Shown here: piece after piece, positions 25,994-37,239 of the stretch | Numbering within the stretch: the first letter of the stretch is position 1 | Layout of the letters: every line of letters begins with the position of its first letter | Assembly: GCA_043817485.1 (NCBI GenBank) | Contig: JBDRGX010000094.1 | Location: 1 to 53,003, forward strand | DNA length: 53,003 nucleotides | Direction of reading: 5' to 3' | Source: JBDRGX01 sp043817485 [NCBI: bacterium] | GTDB taxonomy: Bacteria > JBDRGX01 | Translations under genes and position numbers: made by a program | The notes under the pieces: model-generated | What the model saw: the letters and a program-made list of their open reading frames with translations, nothing else | Told to the model about the DNA's origin: nothing | Database searches by the model: none

Positions 25994-26398
25994 TTACCAA
26001 ATAGAACAAAGTACTTCTCCCCCAATTTTCATATTTTTTGCTTCTTTATCTGTCATTATTCCACGAGAAGTAGAAACTATAAATATTCCTAATCCACCTA
26101 AAATTCTAGGAATTTTATACCAAGAAAAATATCTTCTTAATCCAGGTTTACTTATTCTTTTTAATCCAGAAATAACACCTTCTCCTTTTTTATTATATTT
26201 CAAATAAACTTTCAAAATTTTCCTTTGAGTATCTTCCATAGTAATTAATTCAAATTCTTTAATAAAACCTGTATTTTTCAAAATTTTAATAATTTCTTGT
26301 TTTATTTTTGAATAAGGAATATTTACATCTTCTTTTTTTACTAAATTAGCATTTCTTATTATAGTAAGAGCATTTGCTATTGGATCTGTCATACACAT
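25994..26398 (-). CDS. rpsH: 30S ribosomal protein S8
   Basis: 134 residues. N-terminus MCMTDPIANALTIIRNANLV matches the family opening; the first ATG lies 11 bases after AAGGAGG, so it is preferred over the second. C-terminal signature SRGIMTDKEAKNMKIGGEVL is intact. Binds 16S rRNA and in other bacteria represses the spc operon. Confidence 0.97.
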   Translation of the reverse strand: MCMTDPIANALTIIRNANLVKKEDVNIPYSKIKQEIIKILKNTGFIKEFELITMEDTQRKILKVYLKYNKKGEGVISGLKRISKPGLRRYFSWYKIPRILGGLGIFIVSTSRGIMTDKEAKNMKIGGEVLCSIW

Positions 26399-26518
26399 AT
26401 TTTACAAAACCTCCTTATGATTTCAAAATCATAAAAAACTATTTTACAAATAATATTTAATTATCTAAATTTTATCAAATCATTTAACTTTTTCTTGCAT
26501 TTTTAACATTATTCAAAA

Positions 26519-26704
26519 TTACCAGCTTGCTTTTACTACTCCTGGAAGTTCACCAAAAGAAGCCATTTCTCTAAAACATATTCGACATAAGTTAAAATCT
26601 CTTAAAAAACCTCTACTTCGTCCACAACGAAAACATCTATTATATTTTCTAACTTTAAATTTAGGTTCTTTATTTGCTTTATTTATTAAACTTTTTTTAG
26701 CCAC
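26519..26704 (-). CDS. rpsN: 30S ribosomal protein S14, zinc type
   Basis: 61 residues with Cys24, Cys27, Cys40 and Cys43 ([20 protein letters not shown]), the short zinc-binding S14Z form. Ends in the usual [11 protein letters not shown]. Between rplE and rpsH. Confidence 0.97.
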   Translation of the reverse strand: MAKKSLINKANKEPKFKVRKYNRCFRCGRSRGFLRDFNLCRICFREMASFGELPGVVKASW

Positions 26705-26743
26705 AAATCCACCTTTCTTTTATAACATCAAATTAAAAAATAG

Positions 26744-27289
26744 TTAATTTATTAATGGCATGCCCATAAACAATAATAAATCTTTTCCTTGGAATTTATC
26801 CTTTGCTGTAGTAGTAATACATACATTCATTCCTTTGATTTTTTTAACTTTTTCATGTTCTATTTCTGGAAATATTATTTGTTCTTTTATTCCAATAGTA
26901 CAATTTCCTTGTTCATCTAAAGAAACAGAAAGTCCTCTGAAATCTCTAATTCTAGGAGTAACTATATTGATAAATCTTTCTAAAAACTCATACATTCTTA
27001 CTCCTCGCAAAGTTACTTTGCAACCAATTGGCATTCCTTCTCGTACATTAAAACCAGCAATTGATTTTTTTGCTCGAGTAATAATTGGTTTTTGTCCACT
27101 TATCAAAGCAAGTTCTTTTACTGCATCATCTAAAATTTTAATATCTGTTTTAGCATCTGCAACACCCATATTAAGTGTAACTTTTTCTACTTTAGGTACT
27201 TGCAATTTATTTTTATAACCATATTTTTCTATCATTGCAGAAACAACTTCATTTTTATATTTATTTTTTAAATCTGGTATTTTATTCAA
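26744..27289 (-). CDS. rplE: 50S ribosomal protein L5
   Basis: 181 residues starting at TTG (27289), six bases after GGAGG. VPKVEKVTLNMGVADAKTD, the KKSIAGFNVREGMPIGCKVT segment and IRDFRGLSVSLDEQGN are diagnostic. Contacts 5S rRNA and P-site tRNA. Confidence 0.97.
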   Translation of the reverse strand: MNKIPDLKNKYKNEVVSAMIEKYGYKNKLQVPKVEKVTLNMGVADAKTDIKILDDAVKELALISGQKPIITRAKKSIAGFNVREGMPIGCKVTLRGVRMYEFLERFINIVTPRIRDFRGLSVSLDEQGNCTIGIKEQIIFPEIEHEKVKKIKGMNVCITTTAKDKFQGKDLLLFMGMPLIN

Positions 27290-27359
27290 ATTATGCCTCC
27301 ACTTTTTTATGGCATTTTAAAGCTGTATAATTTTATATTTTTTGAAAAAATATAAAATA

Positions 27360-27686
27360 TTAAATAACTTCATCACATTTAATACAAACTCTTACGTTTT
27401 TATCTTCTATTTTCTTATGTCGAATTCTTACGGGACGATTACATTTATTACATATTAACATTAAATTTGAAACATGAATAGGAGATTCTTTTTGTATTAT
27501 TCCACCCTTAGGATCTTTTTGAGTTGGCTTTATATGTCGTTTTACAAAATTTATACCTTCTACTACAAATTTATTTTTTTCTCTCAATATAGATAAAATT
27601 TTTCCTTTTTTTCCTTTATCTTTTCCAGTCATTACAAAAACAATATCATTTTTTTTAACATGAAATTTTTTTTGAGATATTTGCAT
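27360..27686 (-). CDS. rplX: 50S ribosomal protein L24
   Basis: 108 residues. KOW-type start (KKNDIVFVMTGKDKGKKGKI) and FVKRHIKPTQKDPKGGIIQK are typical. A C-terminal zinc-ribbon-like pair is present: Cys79/Cys82 and Cys101/Cys104. Confidence 0.96.
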   Translation of the reverse strand: MQISQKKFHVKKNDIVFVMTGKDKGKKGKILSILREKNKFVVEGINFVKRHIKPTQKDPKGGIIQKESPIHVSNLMLICNKCNRPVRIRHKKIEDKNVRVCIKCDEVI

Positions 27687-27742
27687 TTTTTAAACCTTTT
27701 CTTAATTAGCCGTAATAATTATTATTCGGCAATTATATAAAA

Positions 27743-28111
27743 TTAAATTACTTCTGGAGCTAATGAGACTATTTTCATAAAAGCTTTTTCTCTTAATTCT
27801 CTAACAACAGGACCAAATATTCTTGTGCCTTTAGGATTTTGTTGAGCATCAATAATAACTACTGCATTTTCATCAAATCTTATATAAGATCCATCTACTC
27901 TTTTAAATTCTTTTTTTGTTCTTACTATTACTGCTTTAACAACATCACCTTTTTTTATTCCACTTTCTGGCAATACTTCTTTTACTGTAACTACAATAAT
28001 ATCTGCCACATGTGCATATTTTCTGCCACTACCTCCTAATACTTTAATACACATTACTTTTTTAGCACCTGAATTATCAGCAACTTTTAAAATACTTCTT
28101 TCTTGTATCAT
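27743..28111 (-). CDS. rplN: 50S ribosomal protein L14
   Basis: 122 residues. [20 protein letters not shown] and the C-terminal [20 protein letters not shown] are diagnostic. Its start overlaps the rpsQ stop (ATGA), showing coupling. Confidence 0.97.
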   Translation of the reverse strand: MIQERSILKVADNSGAKKVMCIKVLGGSGRKYAHVADIIVVTVKEVLPESGIKKGDVVKAVIVRTKKEFKRVDGSYIRFDENAVVIIDAQQNPKGTRIFGPVVRELREKAFMKIVSLAPEVI

Positions 28112-28350
28112 TTTTCTTCACCCATAATTTCAACCAAACGCCATTTTTTCATTTTACTTAAAGGCCTGGTTTCTTTAATTTTTACTTTATCACCTATTTT
28201 TGCTCTTAAATTTTCATCATGAGCATAAAATTTATTTTTTTTCTTAATAACTTTTTTATATAAAGGATGCGAAACAAGTTTTACTGATTCTACTATTATT
28301 GTTTTATTCATTTTGTTACTTATTACATAACCTATTTTTTCTTTTTGCAT
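28108..28350 (-). CDS. rpsQ: 30S ribosomal protein S17
   Basis: 80 residues from ATG 28350; a TTG 12 bases upstream almost touches the GGAG site and is less likely. OB-fold strings [20 protein letters not shown] and [19 protein letters not shown] are typical. Confidence 0.96.
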   Translation of the reverse strand: MQKEKIGYVISNKMNKTIIVESVKLVSHPLYKKVIKKKNKFYAHDENLRAKIGDKVKIKETRPLSKMKKWRLVEIMGEEK

Positions 28351-28410
28351 TTTTTTACACAAACTCCTCTCAATAAAAATCCTTTTTTTATAACTATAAA
28401 AGTATTTTTA

Positions 28411-28611
28411 TTAAATCTTTTTTTTGTTTTGTAATTCACTCATTACTGTTTCTATTCTAGCAATATCTTTTTTATGTAATTTAATCTTTTTTGTATTTTC
28501 CATTTGCCCAATACTTAATTGATATCTTATTTTCATTAAATCATCTTTTAAATTTATTAATCTTTCTTTTAATTCAATTTTTTTCATATTTTTAATTTCT
28601 TCAATTTTCAT
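28411..28611 (-). CDS. rpmC: 50S ribosomal protein L29
   Basis: 66 residues, two-helix protein ([20 protein letters not shown], then [20 protein letters not shown]). Sits at the peptide exit. Overlaps the rplP stop by four bases. Confidence 0.96.
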   Translation of the reverse strand: MKIEEIKNMKKIELKERLINLKDDLMKIRYQLSIGQMENTKKIKLHKKDIARIETVMSELQNKKKI

Positions 28612-29033
28612 ATTTTTGTTTTCAATCCTTTCCTACTAACAATTTTTGTTTTAATGGGAAGCTTGAAAGAAGCTTTTACTAATGCTTCTTTACACAAATC
28701 TTCATCTGCTCCACCTATTTCAAACATAATCGTTCCTCTTTTTACTACACTCACCCAAAATTCTGGACCACCTTTTCCTTTTCCCATACGCACTTCTAAA
28801 GGTTTTTTACTTACTGGTTTATCTGTAAATATTCTAATCCAAATTTTACCAATTCTTTTTATATGATGTGTCATTGCTATTCTTGCTGATTCAATTTGTT
28901 TTTCAGTAATCCAAGCTGATTCCATTGCTCTTAATCCATATTCACCAAAATCAACATTAATTCTTGTACAAGCTTTTCCTTTTCTTGTACCTCTATGAAC
29001 TTTTCTATATTTTACTTTTTTTGGTATTGCCAC
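28608..29033 (-). CDS. rplP: 50S ribosomal protein L16
   Basis: 141 residues. [20 protein letters not shown], the [20 protein letters not shown] region and [20 protein letters not shown] are diagnostic. Its start lies within the end of rpsC. Confidence 0.97.
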   Translation of the reverse strand: MAIPKKVKYRKVHRGTRKGKACTRINVDFGEYGLRAMESAWITEKQIESARIAMTHHIKRIGKIWIRIFTDKPVSKKPLEVRMGKGKGGPEFWVSVVKRGTIMFEIGGADEDLCKEALVKASFKLPIKTKIVSRKGLKTKI

Positions 29034-29679
29034 TTATAATCTCCTCTTTATCTTTAGAATCTTCTTCTAAACATAACCATACTTTAATTCCCACACAACC
29101 ATAAGTAGTATGAGAAGTTGATATAGCATAATCTATATTTTCTCTAATAGTATGTAAAGGAATTTTTCCTTCTTTATACCACTCTCTACGAGCTATTTCA
29201 GATCCAGCTAATCTTCCAGAACATTGTATTTTTGCTCCTTGAGCACCCATTTGTATAGCAGTTTGAACAGCTTTTTTCATTGCTCGTCTATATGAAATTC
29301 TTTTTTGTATTTGTAAAGCTATATTTTCTGCTACTAAACAAGCATTTAATTCTGGAACTTTTACTTCAATAATATCAACATCAACCTGCTTATTTGTAAT
29401 ATTTAATAAATCTTTAATTAAATTTTCTATTTCAAATCCTTTTTTCCCAATAATAATTCCTGGTCTTGCAGCAAAAATATTTACTTTTACTTTATCTTTA
29501 AATCTTTCTATTTCTATTTTAGAAATTCCAGCATAAAGCATTTTTTTCTTTATAAATTCTCTAATTTTAATATCTTCTTTTAAAAATTCTTTATATTCTT
29601 TTCCTTGAGCAAACCATCTTGATCCCCAATTTTTTCTTTCTATTAATCTAAAACCCATTGGATTAACTTTTTGACCCAT
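29005..29679 (-). CDS. rpsC: 30S ribosomal protein S3
   Basis: 224 residues from ATG 29679 ([20 protein letters not shown]), 12 bases after GAGAGG; a GTG nine bases earlier is too close to that site. The KH motif [17 protein letters not shown] and C-terminal [17 protein letters not shown] are intact. mRNA entry-channel protein. Confidence 0.97.
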   Translation of the reverse strand: MGQKVNPMGFRLIERKNWGSRWFAQGKEYKEFLKEDIKIREFIKKKMLYAGISKIEIERFKDKVKVNIFAARPGIIIGKKGFEIENLIKDLLNITNKQVDVDIIEVKVPELNACLVAENIALQIQKRISYRRAMKKAVQTAIQMGAQGAKIQCSGRLAGSEIARREWYKEGKIPLHTIRENIDYAISTSHTTYGCVGIKVWLCLEEDSKDKEEIISGNTKKSKI

Positions 29680-29680
29680 T

Positions 29681-30034
29681 TTACTCACTTACCTCTCTTT
29701 CGTCACTAATTACTACAGTAATATGACTTGTTCTTTTTCTAATTTTAGTTGCTCTTCCTCTTGGAGCAGATCTCCATCTAAGTGGTTTTAAAATAGGACC
29801 TTCATCTATAGTTACTTTTTTTAAAAATACTTTTTTTTTATCTAATTGTTTAACATCAGCATTTGCTGAAGCAGATTTAATTGTATCAGCAATAAATCGA
29901 GCTGGTTTATTTGGTACAAATTTTAAAATATCTAAAGCTTTTTCAATATCTTTTATTGAATCAATTAAGTCTACTACTCTTCTTGCTTTTTTCGATGAAA
30001 TTCGTATATATTTTTTTATTGCCTTTGCTTCCAA
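29681..30034 (-). CDS. rplV: 50S ribosomal protein L22
   Basis: 117 residues. YIRISSKKARRVVDLI and the beta-hairpin region PRGRATKIRKRTSHITVVI that lines the exit tunnel are diagnostic. Stop codon one base before the rpsC ATG. Confidence 0.97.
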   Translation of the reverse strand: MEAKAIKKYIRISSKKARRVVDLIDSIKDIEKALDILKFVPNKPARFIADTIKSASANADVKQLDKKKVFLKKVTIDEGPILKPLRWRSAPRGRATKIRKRTSHITVVISDEREVSE

Positions 30035-30092
30035 AATATGCCTCCATAATTAAAATCTTGAAATATAAAATTCAATTAATTCTTTAAAATCT

Positions 30093-30404
30093 TTACTTTT
30101 TTACTTCAGATGCACTTTCTTTTTTCTTTTTTTCTTCTTCTCCACCTCTTGCTCCATGTCCTTTAAATTTTCGAGTAGGTGAAAATTCTCCTAATTTATG
30201 TCCTACCATATTTTCTGTTACATAAACAGAAATGAAATTTTTCCCATTATGTACAGCAAAAGTATAACCTATAAATTCTGGTAAAATTGTACATTGTCTT
30301 GCCCATGTTTTAATACTTGTTCTTTCTCCAGATTTGGTTATTTTTTCAACTTTTTTAAATAACTTAATATCTATATAAGGTCCTTTTTTCAAAGATCTTC
30401 CCAT
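30093..30404 (-). CDS. rpsS: 30S ribosomal protein S19
   Basis: 103 residues. [20 protein letters not shown] and the [20 protein letters not shown] signature are typical. A charged tail ([15 protein letters not shown]) extends beyond the usual end. Confidence 0.97.
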   Translation of the reverse strand: MGRSLKKGPYIDIKLFKKVEKITKSGERTSIKTWARQCTILPEFIGYTFAVHNGKNFISVYVTENMVGHKLGEFSPTRKFKGHGARGGEEEKKKKESASEVKK

Positions 30405-30412
30405 TTAAAACC

Positions 30413-31246
30413 TCACTTATCATTTCTTCTTTTCAATATATATTGATTAGAAGATTTTTTACGATTTCTTGTTTTATATCCTAAAGTTGGTTTTCCCCAT
30501 GGAGTAACTGGATGAGTTTTTCCAATAGGAGACTTTCCTTCTCCTCCACCATGAGGATGATCACATGGATTCATTGCAACTCCACGTACTGTTGGACGCC
30601 AACCTAACCATCTATTTCTTCCAGCTTTACCTAAAGAAATACTTTCATAATCTACATTCCCAACTTGACCTATTGTTGCATAACAATCTATTGGAACTAA
30701 TCTAATTTCCCCAGAAGGCAATCTTAATTGAGCAAAACCACCTTCTTTATTCATTAATCGAATACTACTTCCAGCACTTCTTCCCATCTGTCCACCTCTC
30801 CCTTTTTTCAATTCTACATTATGAACAATAGTTCCTAAAGGTATATTACGTAATGGCAAAGCATTTCCAATAGATATTTTAACATTTTCTCCAGATACAA
30901 CCATATCACCAACTTTTAAATTAATTGGAGCAATAATATATCTTTTTTCTCCATCTAAATAATTAATTAAAGATATTCTTGAATTTCTATTAGGATCGTA
31001 TTCAATAGATGCAACTTTACCTGGGACATTTAGTTTATCTCTTTTAAAATCTATTATTCTATACATTCTTTTATGTCCACCACCACGATGCCTAATTGTA
31101 ATTCTACCTTGATTATTTCTTCCACCATTTCTTTTCAAAAAAACTAATAATGATTTTTCTGGTTTTACTTTTGATAATCCTTCTCCATCCAATAAAATTT
31201 TAAATCTTTGTCCTGGTGTAGTTGGCTTATATTTTTTTATACCCAT
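30413..31246 (-). CDS. rplB: 50S ribosomal protein L2
   Basis: 277 residues. [20 protein letters not shown], the [20 protein letters not shown] region and [20 protein letters not shown] with the conserved histidine near the peptidyl-transferase centre are intact. Confidence 0.98.
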   Translation of the reverse strand: MGIKKYKPTTPGQRFKILLDGEGLSKVKPEKSLLVFLKRNGGRNNQGRITIRHRGGGHKRMYRIIDFKRDKLNVPGKVASIEYDPNRNSRISLINYLDGEKRYIIAPINLKVGDMVVSGENVKISIGNALPLRNIPLGTIVHNVELKKGRGGQMGRSAGSSIRLMNKEGGFAQLRLPSGEIRLVPIDCYATIGQVGNVDYESISLGKAGRNRWLGWRPTVRGVAMNPCDHPHGGGEGKSPIGKTHPVTPWGKPTLGYKTRNRKKSSNQYILKRRNDK

Positions 31247-31273
31247 TTATTAACCTCTTTTCTATAATTATTT

Positions 31274-31555
31274 TTAAACACTTCCAAAAAGTTCTATTTT
31301 TTGTTCTCCCTTAAGAGAAACAACTGCTTTTTTCCATTTAGATGTTTTTCCCAATTTAGATCTTACTCTTTTAAATTTTCCTTTTACATGCAAAGTATTT
31401 ACTTTAAATACTTTTACTCCAAATATTCTTTCTATTTCTTTTTTTATTTCTAATTTTTCTGCATCCAAACTTACTTTAAAAATATATTTATTTTCTTTAT
31501 TTCTTAAATTTGTTCCTTTTTCTGTATTTAATGGTTGTATTATAATACTATTCAT
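31274..31555 (-). CDS. rplW: 50S ribosomal protein L23
   Basis: 93 residues. IIQPLNTEKGTNLRNKENKY and VNTLHVKGKFKRVRSKLGKT fit the family; exit-tunnel docking protein. Overlaps the end of rplD by eight bases. Confidence 0.95.
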   Translation of the reverse strand: MNSIIIQPLNTEKGTNLRNKENKYIFKVSLDAEKLEIKKEIERIFGVKVFKVNTLHVKGKFKRVRSKLGKTSKWKKAVVSLKGEQKIELFGSV

Positions 31556-32175
31556 TGTTTAACCACACTTCCAAATTTTCCAGAACTTCTCTGGTAATTA
31601 ATAAATTTTCATATTTTAATATATCATAAATATTGATATTGTTTAACAAAGATAACTTTACATTTTTTATATTTCTACAAGATTTAATTATATTTTCATC
31701 TTTTTGTTGTATAATTATAAAAACAGATTCTTTTAATTTTAAATTAGATAAAATTTCTATAAATTTTTTAGTTTTAGGATAATCAAATTTTATTTCTTCT
31801 ACTATAAATATTTTTTTTTCTCTTAATTTTACAGATAAAGCTGTACAAAAAGCTAATTTTTTTTTTCTTTTTAGGCAAATGATAAGTAAAATTTTTAGTT
31901 CTAGGTCCAAAAGTTACTCCGCCACCTCTCCACAAAGGAGATCTAATACTTCCTACTCGAGCTCTACCTGTACCTTTTTGTCTCCAAGGTTTAATTCCAC
32001 CACCTCTTACTTCTGCTCTTGTTTTTGTATTAGCTGAACCACTTCGTTGATTATTTTGATAATTTACAACAGATTCATGTAAGATAGAAATATTTTCTTT
32101 TGAAGAAAATATTTTATCATTCAATAAAACTTCTCCTACTTTTTCTCCGTTTATATTTAATAAATCACTCTTCAA
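31548..32175 (-). CDS. rplD: 50S ribosomal protein L4, split by a one-base frameshift
   Basis: The N-terminal half reads in one frame from ATG 32175 (SGSANTKTRAEVRGGGIKPW, RQKGTGRARVGSIRSPLWRG, GVTFGPRTKNFTYHLPKK), then meets a run of ten A on the coding strand (31857-31866). The C-terminal half is in the next frame (KLAFCTALSVKLREKKIFIV, FDYPKTKKFIEIL, NINIYDILKYENLLI) to a stop at 31548. With nine A the two halves join into a normal L4 of about 208 residues. L4 is essential, so the extra base is either an error in the sequence or is corrected in the cell, for example by slippage on the A run. Confidence 0.9.
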
Positions 32176-32214
32176 CTTTTACCTCCAAATCTTTCATATC
32201 CTTTAAATCCAATT

Positions 32215-32844
32215 TTATTTTGTATTTTTAACTCTTTTACTAATAACAACATACTGTCCATTTGCTCCTGGAATACCACCTTTTATTATTAATAAATTTT
32301 TTTCTAATTTTATTTTTTGAACAGTTAAATTTTGAACACTTACTTTTTTTCCACCCATTCTTCCAGGAAATCTCTTGCCTTTAAAAACTCTACTAGGATC
32401 TGAAGATGAACCACTTGAACCAGGAGCTCTATGAAACATAGAACCACGAGTGGCTCTTCCACCACGAAAACCATATCTTTTAACTACTCCTGCAAATCCT
32501 TTTCCTTTAGAAATTCCAGAAATATCTACTTTTTCTTTTTCTTCAAAAATATCTACTTTAATTTCATCTCCTACATTAAATTCATCATTTTCTTCAATTT
32601 TAAACTCTTTCAAAATTCTTGTAGGTTCTTGATTTACTTTCTTAAAATGACCCATCCTAGGTTTTGTTACTCTTTTACTTTTCACAAAACCATAACCTAA
32701 TTGAATAGATAAATATCCTTCTTTTCCTGGAGTCTTTTTTTGAACAATTTTATTAGGAAGTACTTCAATTACAGTTACAGGTATCATATTATTATTTTCA
32801 AAAATATTAGTCATAGATATTTTTTTACCTATCAAGCCTATCAA
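32215..32844 (-). CDS. rplC: 50S ribosomal protein L3
   Basis: 209 residues. MIGLIGKKISMTNIFENNNM, VDISGISKGKGFAGVVKRYG and RVFKGKRFPGRMGGKKVSVQ are diagnostic. Early assembly protein near the peptidyl-transferase centre. Confidence 0.97.
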   Translation of the reverse strand: MIGLIGKKISMTNIFENNNMIPVTVIEVLPNKIVQKKTPGKEGYLSIQLGYGFVKSKRVTKPRMGHFKKVNQEPTRILKEFKIEENDEFNVGDEIKVDIFEEKEKVDISGISKGKGFAGVVKRYGFRGGRATRGSMFHRAPGSSGSSSDPSRVFKGKRFPGRMGGKKVSVQNLTVQKIKLEKNLLIIKGGIPGANGQYVVISKRVKNTK

Positions 32845-32910
32845 AACATACCTCCATTAAATTTGTAAAATTATCAAATTTTACAAAAAAATATTTATTT
32901 TCTACAAAAT

Positions 32911-33216
32911 TTACGATTTAATCTCAATATAGACACCTGTAGGAATATCTAATTTCATCAAAGCATCTATTGTTTTTGATTCTGGATCTAAAATTTCAAT
33001 TAATCTTTTATGAACTCGAATTTCAAACTGTTCTCGAGACTTTTTATCTACAAAAGGAGATCTTAACACAGTATATCTTTTTATTTTTGTAGGTAAAGGT
33101 ATCGGTCCAGAAATTACAGATTCTGTTTTTTGAATAGTATCAACTATTTTTTTAACTGATTTATCAAGTAAACTATAATCATAAGCTTTCAAACAAATTT
33201 TAATAATATTTTTCAT
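32911..33216 (-). CDS. rpsJ: 30S ribosomal protein S10
   Basis: 101 residues. [40 protein letters not shown] and [15 protein letters not shown] are typical. First S10-operon gene, directly after tuf in the fused str-S10 arrangement. Confidence 0.97.
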   Translation of the reverse strand: MKNIIKICLKAYDYSLLDKSVKKIVDTIQKTESVISGPIPLPTKIKRYTVLRSPFVDKKSREQFEIRVHKRLIEILDPESKTIDALMKLDIPTGVYIEIKS

Positions 33217-33238
33217 TCCTTACATTTCCCTCTTTTTT

Positions 33239-34450
33239 TTATTTTGCTTCTTCTAAAACTTCACTTACAACTCCAGCACCTACAGTATTTCCACCTTCTC
33301 TAATAGCAAATCTCATTTCTTTTTCTAAAGCAATTGGAGTAATTAAGTCTACATCCATTGTAATATTATCACCTGGCATTACCATTTCTACGCCTTGAGG
33401 TAAAATTATATTTCCAGTAACATCTGTTGTTCTAAAATAAAATTGTGGTCTGTATCCAGGGAAAAATGGAGTATGTCTTCCACCTTCTTCTTTAGTCAAC
33501 ACATAAACTTCTGCTTTAAATTTTTTATGAGGAGTTATACTTTTAGGAGCTGCTATCATTTGACCTCTTTCTACATCATCTTTATTAACACCTCTTAATA
33601 ATAATCCAACATTATCTCCAGCTTGAGCTTCATCTAACATTTTTCTAAACATTTCTATACCAGTTACAACTGTTTTCTTTGTTTCCCTTATTCCTACTAC
33701 TTCAACAGCATCTCCTATTTTTACTCTGCCTCTTTCTACTCTACCAGTTACTACTGTTCCTCTTCCAGTAATAGTGAACACATCTTCAACAGACATTAAA
33801 AATGTTTTATCTACATCACGAGGTGGAAGTGGAATAAAATCATCTACTGCATTCATTAAATCAAATATACATTTACATTTTTCACAATCTGCTTTTCCAC
33901 ATCCACAATTCATTGCATTTACAGCACTTCCTCTAATTATTGGTGTTTCATTTCCAGGAAATTTATAATCATTTAAAAGTTCTCTAACTTCTAATTCTAC
34001 TAATTCTAATAATTCTGGATCATCAACCATATCTACTTTATTTAAAAACACTACAAGAAAAGGAACATTAACTTGACGAGCTAATAAAACATGCTCTTTA
34101 GTTTGTGGCATTGGACCATCAGCAGCAGAAACAACTAAAATACCACCATCCATTTGAGCTGCCCCAGTAATCATATTTTTAATATAATCTCTATGCCCTG
34201 GACAATCAACATGAGCATAATGTCTTTTTGCTGTTTCATACTCCACATGACAAATAGCAATAGTTATTCCTCTTTCTCTTTCTTCTGGAGCAGAATCAAT
34301 TTGATCAAAAGCCATTGCTTTTATTTTAGTATTTTGTGAAGATAATACTTTAGTAATAGCACTAGTTAAAGTCGTCTTTCCATGATCAATATGACCTATT
34401 GTCCCTATATTTAAATGTGGTTTTATTCGTTCAAATTTCTCTCTTGCCAT
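33239..34450 (-). CDS. tuf: Elongation factor Tu with a cysteine-rich insertion
   Basis: 403 residues. GTP-binding motifs GHIDHGKT (19-26), DCPGH (82-86) and NKVD (137-140) are intact, as are the three-domain strings [16 protein letters not shown] and [18 protein letters not shown]. At 182-194, between the G5 motif and the PLPPRD linker, where a short acidic helix is usual, stands [13 protein letters not shown]: five cysteines in 13 residues that could bind a metal. Delivers aminoacyl-tRNA to the ribosome. Only one tuf copy is in this window. Confidence 0.97.
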   Translation of the reverse strand: MAREKFERIKPHLNIGTIGHIDHGKTTLTSAITKVLSSQNTKIKAMAFDQIDSAPEERERGITIAICHVEYETAKRHYAHVDCPGHRDYIKNMITGAAQMDGGILVVSAADGPMPQTKEHVLLARQVNVPFLVVFLNKVDMVDDPELLELVELEVRELLNDYKFPGNETPIIRGSAVNAMNCGCGKADCEKCKCIFDLMNAVDDFIPLPPRDVDKTFLMSVEDVFTITGRGTVVTGRVERGRVKIGDAVEVVGIRETKKTVVTGIEMFRKMLDEAQAGDNVGLLLRGVNKDDVERGQMIAAPKSITPHKKFKAEVYVLTKEEGGRHTPFFPGYRPQFYFRTTDVTGNIILPQGVEMVMPGDNITMDVDLITPIALEKEMRFAIREGGNTVGAGVVSEVLEEAK

Positions 34451-34541
34451 TTTTAATGCCTCCTTAAATTTTTATTTTTTCAATATTTTTTTAATTAATT
34501 TTTCTAACAAAATTTAGAAAAAAAATATAGCATATTTTTTT

Positions 34542-36659
34542 TTAGTTGGCAAGTTTTTTATTAAAAAAATTATATCCACCTTGTTTGGAAATAATCTCAT
34601 TTGCCAAATTTTGAGGAATTCTTTCATAACAAAAATATTCCATATTATAACTACCTCTCCCCTGTGTTATCGATCTCAAGGGCGTTGCATAGCTAAATAT
34701 TTCTTTTAAAGGAACTGTTCCTTTTATTATTTGAAAATTATTTTTTGCTTCTAAAGAATCTATTTTTCCTCTTCGTGAATTAAAATCTCCTAAACATTCT
34801 CCTATAAATTCTTGAGGAATATTAATTTCTATTTTCATAATTGGTTCCATTAAAATTGGATTTGCTTTTTTTAAAGCTTCGTGAAAAGCCATTAAAGAAG
34901 CCATTTTAAATGATAAATTAGAAGCATCTTCTTTACGATAAACACCATCAACTAATACTGCGATTATATCGATTAAAGGATACGAAGCAATAATACCAAT
35001 ATTCATACCTTCTTTTATGCCTTCTTCTATATCAATTAAATATTCACTTGGAATAACACCTTTTTTACTTTTGTTCACAAATTTAAAACCTTCTCCTCTT
35101 GCAGCAGGTATTATTTTTAAAGAAACTTGTGCAAAATGTGTTTTGTCTCCTATTTGCTTCATGAAAACACCATCAGCAACAGCTTCCTTTTGAATAGTTT
35201 CTCTATAAGATACTTCTGGCTTTCCTATATTAACACCAATTTTAAATTCTCTTTTTAATCGATCTATTAAAATTTCTAAATGTAATTCTCCCATCCCAGA
35301 AATAATACATTGAGAAGTTTCTTCATTAAATTGTACTTTAAAAGTAGGATCTTCGTTTGCTAATTTTAAAAGACTTTCATCTATTTTTTTTTCATCAGAT
35401 TTTGTTTTTGGTTCAATAGCCACAGAAATTACTGGTTCTGGAAAATGAATTACATCTAACACTATCGGAATATTCAAATCACAAAGAGTATCTCCAGTTG
35501 TAGTTTTTTCTAATCCAACAGTTGATAAAATATCTCCCGTAAAACCTATTTTTATTTCTTCTTTTTTATTTGCATGCATTCTTAAAATTTTTCCAATTCT
35601 TTCTTTACATCGTTGAGTAGCATTATAGACAATACTTCCAACTTTTAAAGTCCCTGAATAAATTCTAAAAAAAGATAATTTTCCCATATAAGGATCTGTA
35701 ATAACTTTAAAAACTACTGCTGAAAAAGAATTTGCATCATCTGGTTTACGTTCTTCTTTTTCTCCATTAAATAATTCACCAACAACAAATGGTTTATCTA
35801 AAGGAGAAGGCAAATAATCTACCACACCATCTATTAAGGGCTGAACTCCTTTGTTTTGTAAAGATGAACCACAAAAAACGGGAATAATTTTATAAAAAAG
35901 TGTCATCCTTCTTATTTCTGCTTTTATTTCTTTTTCATCAATAGGTTTTTTTTCTAAATATTTTTCCATTAATATATCATTATTTTCTACAATTTTTTCT
36001 AAAAGAATATCTCTATGATAATAAGCTATTTCTATTAAATCTTGAGAAATTTCTTCTTCTTTATAATTTAATCCTTTATCATCTATCCAAATTAAACTTT
36101 TCATTTTAATTAAATCCACAACCCCTTTAAAATTGCTTTCATTTCCAATTGGAATTTGAACTGCTAATGCATTTTTATTTAATTTTTTTTGAATTGATTT
36201 AAGCACTTCATAAAAATCTGCTCCCATTCTATCTATTTTATTTACATAAATCATACGCGGAATATTATATTTATCTGCTTGGTGCCAAACAGTTTCAGAT
36301 TGAGGTTCAACTCCTCCTACTCCACAAAATATAACTACAACTCCATCTAAAATTCTAAATGCCCTTTCTACTTCAGCTGTAAAATCAACATGTCCAGGAG
36401 TATCAATTATATTTATACAAAAATTTTTCCAAAAACAAGTAATAGCAGCTAATGTAATTGTAATACCTCTTTCTTGTTCTTGCTCCATCCAATCCATAGT
36501 TGTTGTACCTTCATCTACTTCACCAATTTTGTTAATTTTTCCAGTATAATACAATATTCGTTCTGTTGTAGTTGTTTTTCCAGCATCAATATGAGCACTA
36601 AAACCTATATTTCTTACCATTTCTAAAGGTATTTCTCTTTTTATAATTTCTTGTTTCAA
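34542..36659 (-). CDS. fusA: Elongation factor G
   Basis: 705 residues. G domain motifs [28 protein letters not shown] and NKIDRMG, then domains II-V with the usual [20 protein letters not shown]. Switch I reads [20 protein letters not shown], a slight variant of the common HEGAATMDW form. Drives translocation; between rpsG and tuf in the str operon. About 90 bases separate it from tuf. Confidence 0.97.
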   Translation of the reverse strand: MKQEIIKREIPLEMVRNIGFSAHIDAGKTTTTERILYYTGKINKIGEVDEGTTTMDWMEQEQERGITITLAAITCFWKNFCINIIDTPGHVDFTAEVERAFRILDGVVVIFCGVGGVEPQSETVWHQADKYNIPRMIYVNKIDRMGADFYEVLKSIQKKLNKNALAVQIPIGNESNFKGVVDLIKMKSLIWIDDKGLNYKEEEISQDLIEIAYYHRDILLEKIVENNDILMEKYLEKKPIDEKEIKAEIRRMTLFYKIIPVFCGSSLQNKGVQPLIDGVVDYLPSPLDKPFVVGELFNGEKEERKPDDANSFSAVVFKVITDPYMGKLSFFRIYSGTLKVGSIVYNATQRCKERIGKILRMHANKKEEIKIGFTGDILSTVGLEKTTTGDTLCDLNIPIVLDVIHFPEPVISVAIEPKTKSDEKKIDESLLKLANEDPTFKVQFNEETSQCIISGMGELHLEILIDRLKREFKIGVNIGKPEVSYRETIQKEAVADGVFMKQIGDKTHFAQVSLKIIPAARGEGFKFVNKSKKGVIPSEYLIDIEEGIKEGMNIGIIASYPLIDIIAVLVDGVYRKEDASNLSFKMASLMAFHEALKKANPILMEPIMKIEINIPQEFIGECLGDFNSRRGKIDSLEAKNNFQIIKGTVPLKEIFSYATPLRSITQGRGSYNMEYFCYERIPQNLANEIISKQGGYNFFNKKLAN

Positions 36660-36741
36660 ATTATCACTACTACCTTTTAAAAAATAAAATTAATTATTAA
36701 AAAATAATTAATTTTATTTTTCTAATTTTGAAATTTATTTC

Positions 36742-37212
36742 TTACCATTTATAATGAGCAAAAGCTTTATTAGCTGCAGCCATTTTATGAACATCTTCTT
36801 TTTTCTTTAAAGTAGCACCAGTATTATTTATAATATCTAAAAATTCTCCAGCTAATTTAGCAGCCATTCCTCTTTCTCCTCTTTTTTTAGCAAAACCTAT
36901 TATCCATCTAATAACTAAAGAAAGTTGAATATTGGCTGGTACTTCCATAGGTACTTGATAAGTGGCTCCACCTATTCTTCTTGATTTTGTTTGTAATATT
37001 GGTTTTGCCTTATCTATGGCTTGATTAAATATTTCCAAAGGATCTTTATGTGTTTTTTCTTCCACTATTCCAAAAAAATCATAAACTATTCTTTGAGCTA
37101 AAGATTTTTTTCCTTTTTTCATAATAACATTTACAAAATTAGTTACTACTGGACTTTTATATTTAAAATCAGGAATTATTTCCCGTTTACTTATTTTTTT
37201 CTTTCTTGGCAT
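36742..37212 (-). CDS. rpsG: 30S ribosomal protein S7
   Basis: 156 residues. MPRKKKISKREIIPDFKYKS, GGATYQVPMEVPANIQLSLV and MAAANKAFAHYKW are diagnostic. Nucleates 30S head assembly. Confidence 0.97.
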   Translation of the reverse strand: MPRKKKISKREIIPDFKYKSPVVTNFVNVIMKKGKKSLAQRIVYDFFGIVEEKTHKDPLEIFNQAIDKAKPILQTKSRRIGGATYQVPMEVPANIQLSLVIRWIIGFAKKRGERGMAAKLAGEFLDIINNTGATLKKKEDVHKMAAANKAFAHYKW

Positions 37213-37239
37213 TTTATTCTCCTGTAAAAAAATTAAAAT

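Noticed and set aside
26760-27218. 152-codon plus-strand frame across rplE
   Set aside because: Shadow of the conserved L5 gene on the other strand.
32431-32700. Plus-strand frames across rplC
   Set aside because: Opposite a fully conserved L3 gene; low-complexity Phe/Ser/Lys translation.
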